A stretch of DNA of 40,017 nt, taken from the NCBI GenBank assembly GCA_038884575.1, contig JAWABQ010000009.1:1-40017 (forward strand), written 5' to 3'. Each line of letters starts with the position of its first letter. Position 1 is the stretch's first letter. The notes under the pieces are model-generated. The model saw only the letters and a list, made by a program, of their open reading frames with translations, made no database searches and was not told the origin of the DNA. This document shows, in pieces, positions 29,866 through 37,914 of this stretch. The translations under genes were made by a program, and so were the position numbers. This stretch comes from JAWAAW01 sp038884575. GTDB lineage: Archaea > Nanobdellota > Nanobdellia > Woesearchaeales > ARS49.

Positions 29866-30438
29866 ATGGCAGTTAAAGACTTCCTTATGGTTCTTGAGCA
29901 GATTGGCTTTACAGAGGTTGTCCTGCCATTCATCCTTGTTTTCACTGTTATTTTTGCAGTTTTGCAGAAGAGTAAAGTCCTTGGTGTTGACTCAAAAGGC
30001 AACCCAAAGTCAAACTACAATGCAATGGTTGCCTTTGTCATTGGCTTTTTCGTGCTGATAATGTTTAGGACTCTGAAGGTGATTACTGTTTTCACGCGCT
30101 ATGTTGCTGTCCTGCTTGTGGCATTTGTCTTCCTGGGCATAATCCTCTCAATCATCGGCGGAAAAGTGTTCATGAGCGCTGCTGTGAAGTTTATTGCCCT
30201 TGCGCTGCTGCTGTTTGTCCTGCTCGAGTCGCTTGTGGTGGCAGGGGTCATCCCCCAGGACACTGCATACAGGGTGATATTGCCGCTCTTGGTTGCATTC
30301 CTTGTGGCTGCAGCAATAATAGCCGTGCTGACATCTAAAAAAGAGGAACCCAAGGCAGGGAAGGAAGAAAAGCCGAAAAAAGCAGGCAGGCAGTTAAATG
30401 CAGGCCAGATTGAGCCTGGTGAAGAAGCCGAGCTCTAG
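29866..30438 (+). CDS. Polytopic membrane protein, DPANN-type unknown family
   Basis: 190 residues with about five membrane helices in the first 160 (VVLPFILVFTVIFAVLQKSKVLG, then AMVAFVIGFFVLIMF, then VAVLLVAFVFLGIILSIIGG and two more) and a charged cytoplasmic tail (KKEEPKAGKEEKPKKAGRQ). The open frame begins at 29797, but the ATG at 29866 is preferred because a CTTTTTATACC box lies 26 nt upstream and the VKDFLMVLEQIGFTE start is conserved in my memory of related proteins. Function is unknown. It overlaps the end of the convergent metallophosphoesterase gene by four bases. Confidence 0.75.
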   Translation: MAVKDFLMVLEQIGFTEVVLPFILVFTVIFAVLQKSKVLGVDSKGNPKSNYNAMVAFVIGFFVLIMFRTLKVITVFTRYVAVLLVAFVFLGIILSIIGGKVFMSAAVKFIALALLLFVLLESLVVAGVIPQDTAYRVILPLLVAFLVAAAIIAVLTSKKEEPKAGKEEKPKKAGRQLNAGQIEPGEEAEL

Positions 30439-31403
30439 CAGTAATACATGCTTTCAAAAGCCACAGGGGTGTTTCCTGAATCCAGCTCAACTTTGACAGC
30501 CGCGTTTGGCCCGACGTAAAGGAACCACTGGCTTCCGTCCTCGCTGCGCTTTACTTTTGCGCGCGCCATGTGGTAGTGGCCAAAGACGCTCAGCTTTGGG
30601 CTGAATTTTTTTCCGACAGCAGCTGCGCCTGCATCAACCCCAAACTCGTGCAGCATGCCCCCTTCCTGGTACCCAGGGTCCCATTCCTGGATGTCTTCCC
30701 TGTATGCCTTGTGCGTGACAAGCAGGTCTATCTTTCCCTTGTGCGAGAGGAGCTTTTTTGCAAGCCCTGACACTTCTGTGTCCTTGCCCTGCAGGGGTGT
30801 GTATTCCTGCAGGTGCGCATAATGCTGCTGGAACATTCCTGCTGCCTGCGGCCATTCGCCTGTTGCCGGCAGGCCTGCAATGCTTATCCCCCTGAATTCT
30901 GCTGCATTTCCTGCAAGATAATTTATTGCTGTGAGCTTTTCAAGTGCCGGAAGCATGTCATGGTTTCCAAGTGTTCCGAATACAGGAAGGCTTGTTTTTT
31001 TGTAATGTTTGTTTATTGCCTCTGCGCGCTTTTCATAATGGCTGCGGAATTCAGCCTCGATTCCTGATTCTGCATTCAGCATTTCGCCAACTTCAGGGTT
31101 GGCTTTGATGAATGCCTGAATCCCTTCCATTTTTTCTTTTGTGCTGTTTTGCTCAAATTCCCTGCACAAAACTGCAAACTCGTGCAGCTTTTCTTTGCTT
31201 GCCTTTTTTTTCGGCTGGTGCTTTTTTATGAGCTCTGCCAGAAGGACCGATGATTCATAGTTTTGCTGGCCATTGACCTGTACAATCCTGTCAAGGTCAT
31301 CTCCTGCTGTTATTATTGCGTCGCACCCTTTTGAGAAGCCCGGAAGCTGGCTTAGCCTTGCCTCATCATCGTGCAGGTCTGATACGCATAACAGCTTTGC
31401 CAT
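30435..31403 (-). CDS. Calcineurin-like metallophosphoesterase
   Basis: 322 residues. All five metal-binding blocks are visible: SDLHDD (9-12), AGDDLD, GTLGNHD, LLVTHKAY and GHYHMARAK. An unusually long helical insertion (about residues 45-125, rich in Lys and Glu) sits between blocks two and three. The substrate could be a nucleotide, phosphoprotein or nucleic acid. The start at 31403 fits a TATA box 26 nt upstream; the open frame extending to 31892 is antiparallel to lonB and is not used. It is divergent from lonB. Confidence 0.88.
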   Translation of the reverse strand: MAKLLCVSDLHDDEARLSQLPGFSKGCDAIITAGDDLDRIVQVNGQQNYESSVLLAELIKKHQPKKKASKEKLHEFAVLCREFEQNSTKEKMEGIQAFIKANPEVGEMLNAESGIEAEFRSHYEKRAEAINKHYKKTSLPVFGTLGNHDMLPALEKLTAINYLAGNAAEFRGISIAGLPATGEWPQAAGMFQQHYAHLQEYTPLQGKDTEVSGLAKKLLSHKGKIDLLVTHKAYREDIQEWDPGYQEGGMLHEFGVDAGAAAVGKKFSPKLSVFGHYHMARAKVKRSEDGSQWFLYVGPNAAVKVELDSGNTPVAFESMYYC

Positions 31404-31423
31404 GTGCTTTCTTCTGTTTTTCA

Positions 31424-31491
31424 AGTATATAAGCCTTTCTACTTTTACTACTATAAAGGAGTTAAATATTTGTGTGTAAACCTTTATAAAC
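31424..31491. promoter_or_regulatory. Divergent promoters for the metallophosphoesterase and lonB
   Basis: A GTATATAAGC box (about 31424-31434) is 26 nt from the minus-strand ATG, and CCTTTATAAACC (about 31479-31491) is about 27 nt from the lonB ATG. Both genes look leaderless. Confidence 0.6.
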
Positions 31492-31512
31492 CACCGACGG
31501 TTCTGGCAATGC

Positions 31513-33360
31513 ATGGCAAAGGGTTCTAACGAGTTTAAGACCACTGCAGACCTGAAAGTGCCTGAGAACATTGTTGACCAGGTCATCGGGCAGGAGGATG
31601 CTGTTGAGGTGATCAGGAAGGCAGCCATGCAGAGGAGGCATGTCCTTCTTATCGGCGAGCCTGGCACAGGGAAGTCAATGCTTGGGCTTGCGCTTGCCGA
31701 ATTATTGCCGAAAGAGAAGCTTGTTGATGTCCTTGCCCTGCCAAACCCTAATGACGAGAACCAGCCGTTGATAAGGGTGGTTCCTGCAGGCAAAGGCAGG
31801 GAGGTTGTTGCAAGGAGCAGGATGCATTCAATGGGCGCGTTTAGCAGCACAAACTGGTTCCTGCTTGCGCTTGCCATCATTATCTCGCTCATCCCTTATT
31901 ACCTGTATGCGAAGAAGATGTTTCCTTTTGACAACCCTGTTGTTTACGCGGCGTCTATGATTACAGGAATGGTTTTTGTGCTTGGAATCGCGCTCATAAT
32001 CAGCCTGAGCAAGCGCATAATGCCCCAGCAGAGGGTTGAGGTCCCAAAGGTTGTTGTTGACAATTTCGGCAGGAAGACAGCGCCGTTCTGGGACGCGACA
32101 GGGGCGCACGCAGGCGCGCTCTTGGGTGATGTTTTGCACGACCCGTTGCAGTCAGGCGGGCTTGGCACTCCTGCACATGAGCGCGTTGTTGCAGGCATGA
32201 TACACAAGGCAAACATGGGCGTATTGTTTGTTGACGAGATAGCCACTTTGCAGCCCTCCACCCAGCAGGAGCTTTTGACAGCACTGCAGGAGGGCAAGTA
32301 TTCAATCACAGGACAGTCTGAAAGAAGCTCTGGCGCAATGGTGCGAACAGAGCCTGTGCCGTGCAACTTCATACTTGTTGCAGCAGGCAATGTTGAGACA
32401 GTAAGCCACATGCACCCTGCACTGCGCTCAAGGATAAGAGGATATGGTTATGAGGTGTTCATGAAGGACACAATGCCTGACACGCCTGAGAACAGGCTCA
32501 AGATTGCGCGCTTTGTTGCACAGGAGGTTGTCAAGGACAAGAAAATACCGCACTTCACAAAGGCTGCTGTCGATGTGATTATTGAAGAAGCAAGAAAAAT
32601 GGCTAACAGGAAGAATTCACTCACGCTGCGTTTCAGGGAGCTTGGCGGGCTTATCAGGGCTGCTGGAGACCTTGCGCTTGAGCAAAAAGCCAAGTTTGTT
32701 GATGTGGAGCACGTCAAGGAAGCAAAGAAGATAGCGAGGACTCTTGAGCAGCAGATTGCAGACAAGTTCATAGAGCGCAAGAAGGAATATGATGTTATCG
32801 TTACAAACGGCAAGCAGGTCGGCAGGGTCAATGGCCTTGCGGTCATTGGCGGAGGAGGCTCTTATTCAGGCATTATCCTGCCGATAGAGTCAGAGGTGAC
32901 TCCTGGCGGAAAGGAAAAGGAGATTATTGCGACAGGAAAGCTCGGCGAGATTGCCAAGGAGGCTGTGAAGAATGTTTCTGCAATCATCAAGAAGCGCTTT
33001 GGCAAGGACCTTAAGAATTATGACATTTACGTGCAGTTTTTGCAGACTTACGAGGGGGTTGAGGGCGATTCTGCAAGCATTGCTGTTGCCACTTCAATAA
33101 TTTCCGCCCTGACAAGGGTTCCTGTCAGGCAGGATACTGCAATGACCGGCTCATTGTCAGTGCGCGGCGAGGTTTTGCCAATAGGAGGGGTTTCTGCAAA
33201 GATTGAGGCGGCAATAGAAGTTGGATTGAAGCGAGTGATTGTGCCCAAGAGCAACCTGCAGGACATTGTTGTCGACAAGAAAAAGCTCGACAAAATCAAG
33301 GTCATCCCTGTTGAGACAATTTCTGAAGTGCTTGAAGAGGCTCTGGCTGGGAAGAGATAA
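31513..33360 (+). CDS. lonB: Membrane-anchored archaeal Lon protease (LonB)
   Basis: 615 residues; an ATP-dependent protease of the cytoplasmic membrane. AAA+ domain: Walker A GEPGTGKS (48-55), Walker B LFVDEI (about 237-242). Two membrane helices (about 113-132 and 141-165) are inserted between them, as in all archaeal LonB. The C-terminal protease domain has the Ser-Lys dyad S520 (EGDSAS) and K563 (GGVSAK), separated by 43 residues as in characterised LonB. Both active sites are intact. It probably also serves quality control, which bacteria assign to FtsH. Confidence 0.96.
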   Translation: MAKGSNEFKTTADLKVPENIVDQVIGQEDAVEVIRKAAMQRRHVLLIGEPGTGKSMLGLALAELLPKEKLVDVLALPNPNDENQPLIRVVPAGKGREVVARSRMHSMGAFSSTNWFLLALAIIISLIPYYLYAKKMFPFDNPVVYAASMITGMVFVLGIALIISLSKRIMPQQRVEVPKVVVDNFGRKTAPFWDATGAHAGALLGDVLHDPLQSGGLGTPAHERVVAGMIHKANMGVLFVDEIATLQPSTQQELLTALQEGKYSITGQSERSSGAMVRTEPVPCNFILVAAGNVETVSHMHPALRSRIRGYGYEVFMKDTMPDTPENRLKIARFVAQEVVKDKKIPHFTKAAVDVIIEEARKMANRKNSLTLRFRELGGLIRAAGDLALEQKAKFVDVEHVKEAKKIARTLEQQIADKFIERKKEYDVIVTNGKQVGRVNGLAVIGGGGSYSGIILPIESEVTPGGKEKEIIATGKLGEIAKEAVKNVSAIIKKRFGKDLKNYDIYVQFLQTYEGVEGDSASIAVATSIISALTRVPVRQDTAMTGSLSVRGEVLPIGGVSAKIEAAIEVGLKRVIVPKSNLQDIVVDKKKLDKIKVIPVETISEVLEEALAGKR

Positions 33361-33518
33361 TCCATATTATTTCTCCGAACTCGCGCGACATAACGGAGTT
33401 AGGAGCGCATGAGTGAGGAGGCTAATTATCGCCCGCAGGCGCTCAATGAAGTTGATATCGTATTATGCAGGTTGCTTTTCCACAACATTTTTATACCTGC
33501 CTGCAAGCCCCGCGCCTT
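33361..33518. other. Intergenic region with inverted repeats and the zinc-ribbon promoter
   Basis: GAGCGC (33403-33408) pairs with GCGCTC (33439-33444), enclosing a small CGCC-CGCA-GGCG hairpin, and CTCCG/CGGAG and AACTC/GAGTT pairs occur around 33372-33401. A TTTTTATACC box (about 33487-33496) serves the next gene. I see no RNA gene I can name. Confidence 0.4.
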
Positions 33519-33845
33519 ATGGGGAACGAAGATGACCATTTGCAGAGCATAAATGAATGCCCTGACTGTGCTTCTGAGAACATTGTGCACAGCACGATGC
33601 GCGACCAGGTTATCTGCAAGGACTGCGGGCTTGTTTTTGAGCCGTTTACCCCTGTGGAAAAGCCTGCTGCCGCAAGGGTCCGCGCAGCGCCTGTGAAAAA
33701 GAAGGCAAAGCCTGCCAGGAAAGCAAAAGTGAAAAAGGCAAAGCCGAAAAAGGCACGGAAAGCTCCAAAGGCCAGGAAGGCAAAAGCAAAGCCTGCAAAG
33801 AAAGCGAAAAAGAAGCCAGCCAAGAAGAAATGGGGCTGGTGGTAA
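33519..33845 (+). CDS. TFIIB-type zinc ribbon fused to a histone-H1-like Lys/Ala tail
   Basis: 108 residues. Residues about 14-43 form a zinc ribbon (CPDC ... CKDCGLVFEPF) of the type found at the N-terminus of TFIIB/TFB. From about residue 48 the protein is an Ala/Lys/Pro/Arg tail in repeated AKPAKKA-like units, ending KKWGWW. No cyclin folds of TFB follow. The tail resembles histone H1 C-termini and would bind DNA or RNA non-specifically. TATA distance supports the ATG at 33519. It could be a chromatin-like or transcription-associated protein; that is inference. Confidence 0.78.
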   Translation: MGNEDDHLQSINECPDCASENIVHSTMRDQVICKDCGLVFEPFTPVEKPAAARVRAAPVKKKAKPARKAKVKKAKPKKARKAPKARKAKAKPAKKAKKKPAKKKWGWW

Positions 33846-33850
33846 AACCC

Positions 33851-33864
33851 TTTTTCTTTTTTTT
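33851..33864 (+). terminator. T-rich terminator after the zinc-ribbon gene
   Basis: TTTTTCTTTTTTTT begins about six bases after the stop codon, in the gap before the convergent kae1 stop. Confidence 0.5.
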
Positions 33865-33880
33865 AATTAGGCAGCCCTGT

Positions 33881-34861
33881 CTATGCCCAATTCACTTCTA
33901 CTTCATCTATTCTCTCGTGCGGCAAAATGCCTGCTTTTTCAGGCGTTGTTGCCTGTTTTTGCTGCAGTATTCCCTGCCAGGCAATCATTGCACCCTGGTC
34001 CCCTGAATACTCGAGGGGCACGGCATGGAATTTGGCCCCTCTTGCAGAGCACATTTTCTCGAGCATTTCCTTAAGCCTCTTGTTTGCTGCCACACCGCCG
34101 ATGAGCAACAATTCTTTTTTGCCTGTGTGCGCTATTGCCCGCTCGGCGACTTCTGTGAGCATTGCAAAGCATGTTTCCTGAAGAGAAAAGCAAAGGTCAT
34201 TTACAGATGCGCCTTTCTTCAGGAGATGTTCTGCTTTTGTCAAAATCCCTGAGAAGCTTACGTCCATTCCCTTGACTGCATAAGGAAGCTCAATGTATTT
34301 TCCTTTTTTTGCCAGCTCTTCTATTTTCGGCCCGCCGGGAAAGCCAAGCCCTGCGTCGCGTGCAAACTTGTCAAGCAGGTTTCCAAGCCCTATGTCAAGG
34401 GTTTCGCCGAAAATCCTGTACCTTCCTCCGGCAAGGGCAATGACCTGCGTGTTCGGTCCTGAAACATAGAGGTAAACAGGGTCTTTTGCGCCAGTCACAA
34501 GGTTGCCGATGGACAGGTGCGCTACAGAGTGGTTTATTCCGACGATAGGAACATTGAGCTTCTTTGCGAGTTCAATCGCAAGCTTCTGCCCGACTGAAAT
34601 AATTGCAGGAGTAAGCCCTGGACCGCGGGAATAAGCGACAAGCGATATTTTCTCCAGCTTTATTCCTGCCTTTGCCAGCGCGTCAGCCAGCACTTTGTCC
34701 TCGATTCGCTCGTGGTGCCTTGCGACCTCGTTTGGAATCATGCCTCCTTTTTCAGTCGTGAAAGTGCTTTTGGCATTTGCCAGTATTTTGCCGTCAAAAG
34801 TGGCAATCCCTATCCCGAAGGTGTGAGCTGTGCTCTCAATGCCAATGCAGTATTTTGTCAT
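33881..34861 (-). CDS. kae1: tRNA N6-threonylcarbamoyladenosine synthase catalytic subunit Kae1
   Basis: 326 residues; the ASKHA-fold enzyme that puts threonylcarbamoyl on A37 of ANN-decoding tRNAs. It shows GIESTAHTFGIGI, KGGMIPNEVARHH, the metal-binding H111 and H115 (NHSVAHL), SGPNTQVIAL and SGDQGAMIAW. There is no C-terminal Bud32 kinase fusion, unlike in many euryarchaea, and no KEOPS partner gene is in the window. A palindromic TATA box 26 nt upstream implies a leaderless message. Confidence 0.96.
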   Translation of the reverse strand: MTKYCIGIESTAHTFGIGIATFDGKILANAKSTFTTEKGGMIPNEVARHHERIEDKVLADALAKAGIKLEKISLVAYSRGPGLTPAIISVGQKLAIELAKKLNVPIVGINHSVAHLSIGNLVTGAKDPVYLYVSGPNTQVIALAGGRYRIFGETLDIGLGNLLDKFARDAGLGFPGGPKIEELAKKGKYIELPYAVKGMDVSFSGILTKAEHLLKKGASVNDLCFSLQETCFAMLTEVAERAIAHTGKKELLLIGGVAANKRLKEMLEKMCSARGAKFHAVPLEYSGDQGAMIAWQGILQQKQATTPEKAGILPHERIDEVEVNWA

Positions 34862-34882
34862 GCTTTGCGAGTGTGTCTGAAG

Positions 34883-34892
34883 CTTTATAAAG
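34883..34892. promoter_or_regulatory. Palindromic TATA box shared by kae1 and the 34928 gene
   Basis: CTTTATAAAG is a perfect palindrome and the only TATA-like site in the 66-bp gap. It lies 26 nt from the kae1 start on one side and would start a short-leader transcript near 34913 on the other, just before a GTGAGGG ribosome-binding site and the ATG at 34928. Confidence 0.65.
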
Positions 34893-34927
34893 ACATCGTG
34901 CTTTGCCAGTGTTGTGAGTGAGGGCTT

Positions 34928-35542
34928 ATGGCACAGCGATTAGAAGAGAGGATTCAGCGCGCCACAAAGGACACAATAATTTTTCTTGCGAAAAAGGCAG
35001 AAACAGCCTGCAAGCCAAGCCCTTCTATCCGTTTTGCAAAGATAGACGTGCCGCAATATGACGGCAGGGAACTCCTGCTTCCAATGTCATATTCTGAGTG
35101 CACAGGGGAGAGAAAGGCATTCAGATACGGCATTTCAGCAGGGCTTGTCATGCTTTATCATCAGAATGAGGATTTGAGACCGCTAATCCGTACTGGCGGA
35201 TTTTTCCGCGAGAAGCTTTCTGATAATGAGTTTGCAAGGTACAAGTTCTGGTCGCACTTGGCAATGACGTATTCAGGGCTTGTTTGCCTTATGCACAAGC
35301 ATGGTGCTCATTGTGCAAACCAACAGGCAGAAGTTTGCAGGTGTGCTGTGGAGGAAGCGCCTTCGGATGATAAGGCAGAATATGCTGCCTTTGTTGGAAT
35401 AAATTATGCAGCCCAGGTGTTCCTCAAGAAGAGGGATTCTTGGCTTGCGGGTGTTCTGGAAATGCACAGGATTCATGAAATACATGAACTTGTTGTTAAC
35501 AATGAGTATTTCGCTCATGCTATTACCAAAGACTGGGATTAA
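34928..35542 (+). CDS. Unrecognised soluble helical protein
   Basis: 204 residues with no membrane segment. It is predominantly helical (QRLEERIQRATKDTIIFLAKKAETA; YGISAGLVMLYHQNEDLRPLI; FWSHLAMTYSGLVCLMHKHGAHCANQQAEVC), with several His and Cys residues in that last segment that could bind metal. I do not recognise the family. A GTGAGGG site precedes the ATG. Divergent from kae1. Confidence 0.65.
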   Translation: MAQRLEERIQRATKDTIIFLAKKAETACKPSPSIRFAKIDVPQYDGRELLLPMSYSECTGERKAFRYGISAGLVMLYHQNEDLRPLIRTGGFFREKLSDNEFARYKFWSHLAMTYSGLVCLMHKHGAHCANQQAEVCRCAVEEAPSDDKAEYAAFVGINYAAQVFLKKRDSWLAGVLEMHRIHEIHELVVNNEYFAHAITKDWD

Positions 35543-35667
35543 AAACAGGCCTTATAGCCCTTAATGGCGAAGAAAACAAGCTTATTGATAACCACCAAAG
35601 AGTAGTTACAAATGGAAAGATTTATATACTCAATTGTCTTATTACGGTGTATTCGTGGGGGTGCTTA

Positions 35668-36660
35668 ATGATAACTCATAGCATCAAATTATTGCAGCAG
35701 CTTCAGTATCCTTCAGGGCTGTTTGCAGCTGCAGCCCAGACTGTCAAGACAGGCTACAGCAGGGCCTGGCTCAGGGACAATGTTTATGCAGCCCTTGGCC
35801 TGGAAGCTGTCGGCAATCATGATGCTGTTGTGAAGACTTACAAAGCACTCCTTGAAGTCCTAAAAAAGCACGAGTACAAGATTGACTGGATGATAAAGGA
35901 GCCAATGCCAAAGGCAGCTTATCGTTACATCCATGCGCGTTACGACCCTGTTACAGGCGACGAGATTAAGGAAGAGTGGGGAAACAAGCAGAATGACGCA
36001 ATAGGTGCCATCCTGTTCAAGATTGGCGAACTGGTGAAAAAGGGAATACTGCAGCTTTCTGACGACGACAAGCGCATAGTCCAGAAGCTTGTCAGCTATC
36101 TTGCAGCAATTGAGTACTGGCACGACGCTGACAACGGAATATGGGAGGAAAACGAGGAAGTCCACGCATCTTCAGTTGGAGCTTGTGTTGCAGGCCTTCA
36201 GTCTGTAAAGGGGCTGGTTGTTGTCCCTCAGATACTGATCGACAATGGTAAGGAAGCATTGAACAGGCTTTTGCCGCGCGAATCAATGACAAAGGAAACA
36301 GACCTTGCCCTGCTTTCACTGATTTATCCTTACAATATCGTCGATGAAAAGCAGCGCAATGCAATCCTCAAAAATGTTGAGGAAAAGCTGCTCAGGGATA
36401 AGGGGGTTATCCGTTATGCAGGCGACAGGTATTACAACAAGGGCGGAGAGGCAGAATGGACAATGGGTCTTGCATGGCTCGCAATAATTTACAAACAGCT
36501 TGGAATGCTGGACAAGCACAAGCTTTTCCTCGACAAAACTAAGGCAGCCATGAACGAACAGGGCGAGCTTCCTGAGCTTTATTTCGCAAACTCGTCCGAG
36601 CACAACGAGAACACCCCTTTGGGTTGGGCTCAGAGTTTGTTTGTGGTGGCAGCAGCATGA
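35668..36660 (+). CDS. GH15-like glycoside hydrolase (glucoamylase / phosphorylase-kinase-like fold)
   Basis: 330 residues. Family elements: YSRAWLRDNVYAALGLE at the start, WHDADNGIWEENEEVHASSVGA with the probable catalytic acid E160, GGEAEWTMGLAWLAIIYKQLG, and ELPELYFANSSEHNENTPLGWAQSLFV at the end. No signal peptide is present, so it works in the cytoplasm. It is shorter than typical GH15 enzymes because the N-terminal beta domain is absent. The start follows a GGGGGTG site and a TATA box (about 35618-35628). The next gene overlaps by ATGA. Confidence 0.82.
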   Translation: MITHSIKLLQQLQYPSGLFAAAAQTVKTGYSRAWLRDNVYAALGLEAVGNHDAVVKTYKALLEVLKKHEYKIDWMIKEPMPKAAYRYIHARYDPVTGDEIKEEWGNKQNDAIGAILFKIGELVKKGILQLSDDDKRIVQKLVSYLAAIEYWHDADNGIWEENEEVHASSVGACVAGLQSVKGLVVVPQILIDNGKEALNRLLPRESMTKETDLALLSLIYPYNIVDEKQRNAILKNVEEKLLRDKGVIRYAGDRYYNKGGEAEWTMGLAWLAIIYKQLGMLDKHKLFLDKTKAAMNEQGELPELYFANSSEHNENTPLGWAQSLFVVAAA

Positions 36661-37181
36661 CGCTCTTTTATTATCCTGACTCGATTGAAACAGCACTTGC
36701 CCTTGCAGAAAGGGGCATCATACTCTGCCCTTGGATGTATGAATTAAGAAGGCTTCGCAGGCTTCAGCAAAGCCAGGACCCTGATGAGAAAACACGTTTT
36801 GACACTTATGTTGAAACGTACTTGCGCCCCAATGACACTGTTTCTGACCTTGCAATGCGTGTTGCAGCAGTAAGGCATCCTGTTGATGTCAGGATAAAAA
36901 CTGACAAGATGCCGTCAGAGGAGGAATGGCTGAAGTCAGTAAGGTTTTATGGCAATTACGATGCCGCATTGCAGCACCTTCAGAACCCTCCTGTTGGTGT
37001 AATACTTGGGCTTGAGCTTGATAGGCCTGCCGAGGAATTGCTTTTGATGCCTGAATCTGTCGGGCTTGAAAACCAGCTTAAGCAGGTGCACATAAGGGCA
37101 GACAACCCAAAAATGCACATTGTTTTTGAGGCATTTGTGCATTACAAGCCAGAATTTTACAGGATAAAAGAGAACCCTTAG
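36657..37181 (+). CDS. Unknown protein coupled to the GH15-like gene
   Basis: 174 residues from the ATG at 36657, which overlaps the GH15-like stop (ATGA); an earlier in-frame ATG lies inside that gene. It is soluble, with IETALALAERGIILCPWMYELRRL near the start and GNYDAALQHLQNPPVGVILGLELDRPAEELLLMPESVGLENQLKQVHI near the end. The latter looks like a beta-rich recognition or ADP-ribosyltransferase-like fold but has no decisive motif. Coupling suggests a shared pathway with the GH15-like enzyme. The 3' end overlaps nth by four bases. Confidence 0.7.
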   Translation: MTLFYYPDSIETALALAERGIILCPWMYELRRLRRLQQSQDPDEKTRFDTYVETYLRPNDTVSDLAMRVAAVRHPVDVRIKTDKMPSEEEWLKSVRFYGNYDAALQHLQNPPVGVILGLELDRPAEELLLMPESVGLENQLKQVHIRADNPKMHIVFEAFVHYKPEFYRIKENP

Positions 37182-37822
37182 AATTTCTTTGTCACGCCAA
37201 TCTTTGGGCAGATGTTGGAAATGGGACATTTTAAGCAGTAAGGTATTGGTGCCTGGCAGGCTGCCCTTCCATGAGCCTTGAGGAGCCACTGGACTTCCTT
37301 CCAGTATTTTTCAGGGATTAGCCTGTTGAGGTCTTGCTCTATTTTTTCAGGGTTTTTCTGCTTGGTCCAGCCAAGGCGGTATGCAATCCTTATGACGTGC
37401 GTGTCAACAACAACCCCTTGCACAATCCCAAAAGCATTTGTCAATATCACTATTGCTGTCTTTCTTCCAACGCCTGGCAGTTCTGTCAGTTCCTCAATTG
37501 TTTTTGGCACCTGCCCTTTGTGTTTATCAACAAGTATTTTGCATGCCGCGATTATGTTTTTTGCCTTGTTGCCTGCAAAAGTTACCTTGCCGACATATTT
37601 CAAAAGGTCATCGACTGATGCTTTTGCATAATCCTCTGCTTTTTTGTAGTGCTTGAAAAGCTCTGCTGTCGCCGCATTCACGACCTCATCCCTGACCTGC
37701 GCAGAGAGTATTGCAGCAACAAGCAAGTCAAGAGGTGTATTGAAGTTAAGATAGTATTTGGCGTTCGGATACGTTTTTTTGAGTAAGTGCAGGACTTCAA
37801 TTGCTTTCTCAGCGCTTGCCAT
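37178..37822 (-). CDS. nth: Endonuclease III (DNA glycosylase/AP lyase)
   Basis: 214 residues; removes oxidised pyrimidines. The helix-hairpin-helix ELPGVGRKTA carries the catalytic Lys (K121), and VVVDTHV carries the catalytic Asp (D140). The C-terminal 4Fe-4S cluster loop is complete, C189-x6-C196-x2-C199-x5-C205. I start at the ATG at 37822; a TTG six bases upstream is also in frame. An AT-rich TATA-like region lies around 37840-37850. Confidence 0.95.
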   Translation of the reverse strand: MASAEKAIEVLHLLKKTYPNAKYYLNFNTPLDLLVAAILSAQVRDEVVNAATAELFKHYKKAEDYAKASVDDLLKYVGKVTFAGNKAKNIIAACKILVDKHKGQVPKTIEELTELPGVGRKTAIVILTNAFGIVQGVVVDTHVIRIAYRLGWTKQKNPEKIEQDLNRLIPEKYWKEVQWLLKAHGRAACQAPIPYCLKCPISNICPKIGVTKKF

Positions 37823-37914
37823 TTGCAAAATGGAGTGAATAATAATTATTCATTGGTTTCCTAGCAGAAAAAGGCGTATATTTATAAACTGCGCTTATTA
37901 TTGCTCGGGACTGG

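Noticed and set aside
31404..31892. N-terminal extension of the metallophosphoesterase frame
   Set aside because: It is antiparallel to lonB; the TATA box and the family start support 31403.
35612..35668. 18-residue leader peptide before the GH15-like gene
   Set aside because: The reading frame ends in TAATG at the GH15 start, which is suggestive, but the TATA box lies inside it, so its start codon would be outside the transcript.
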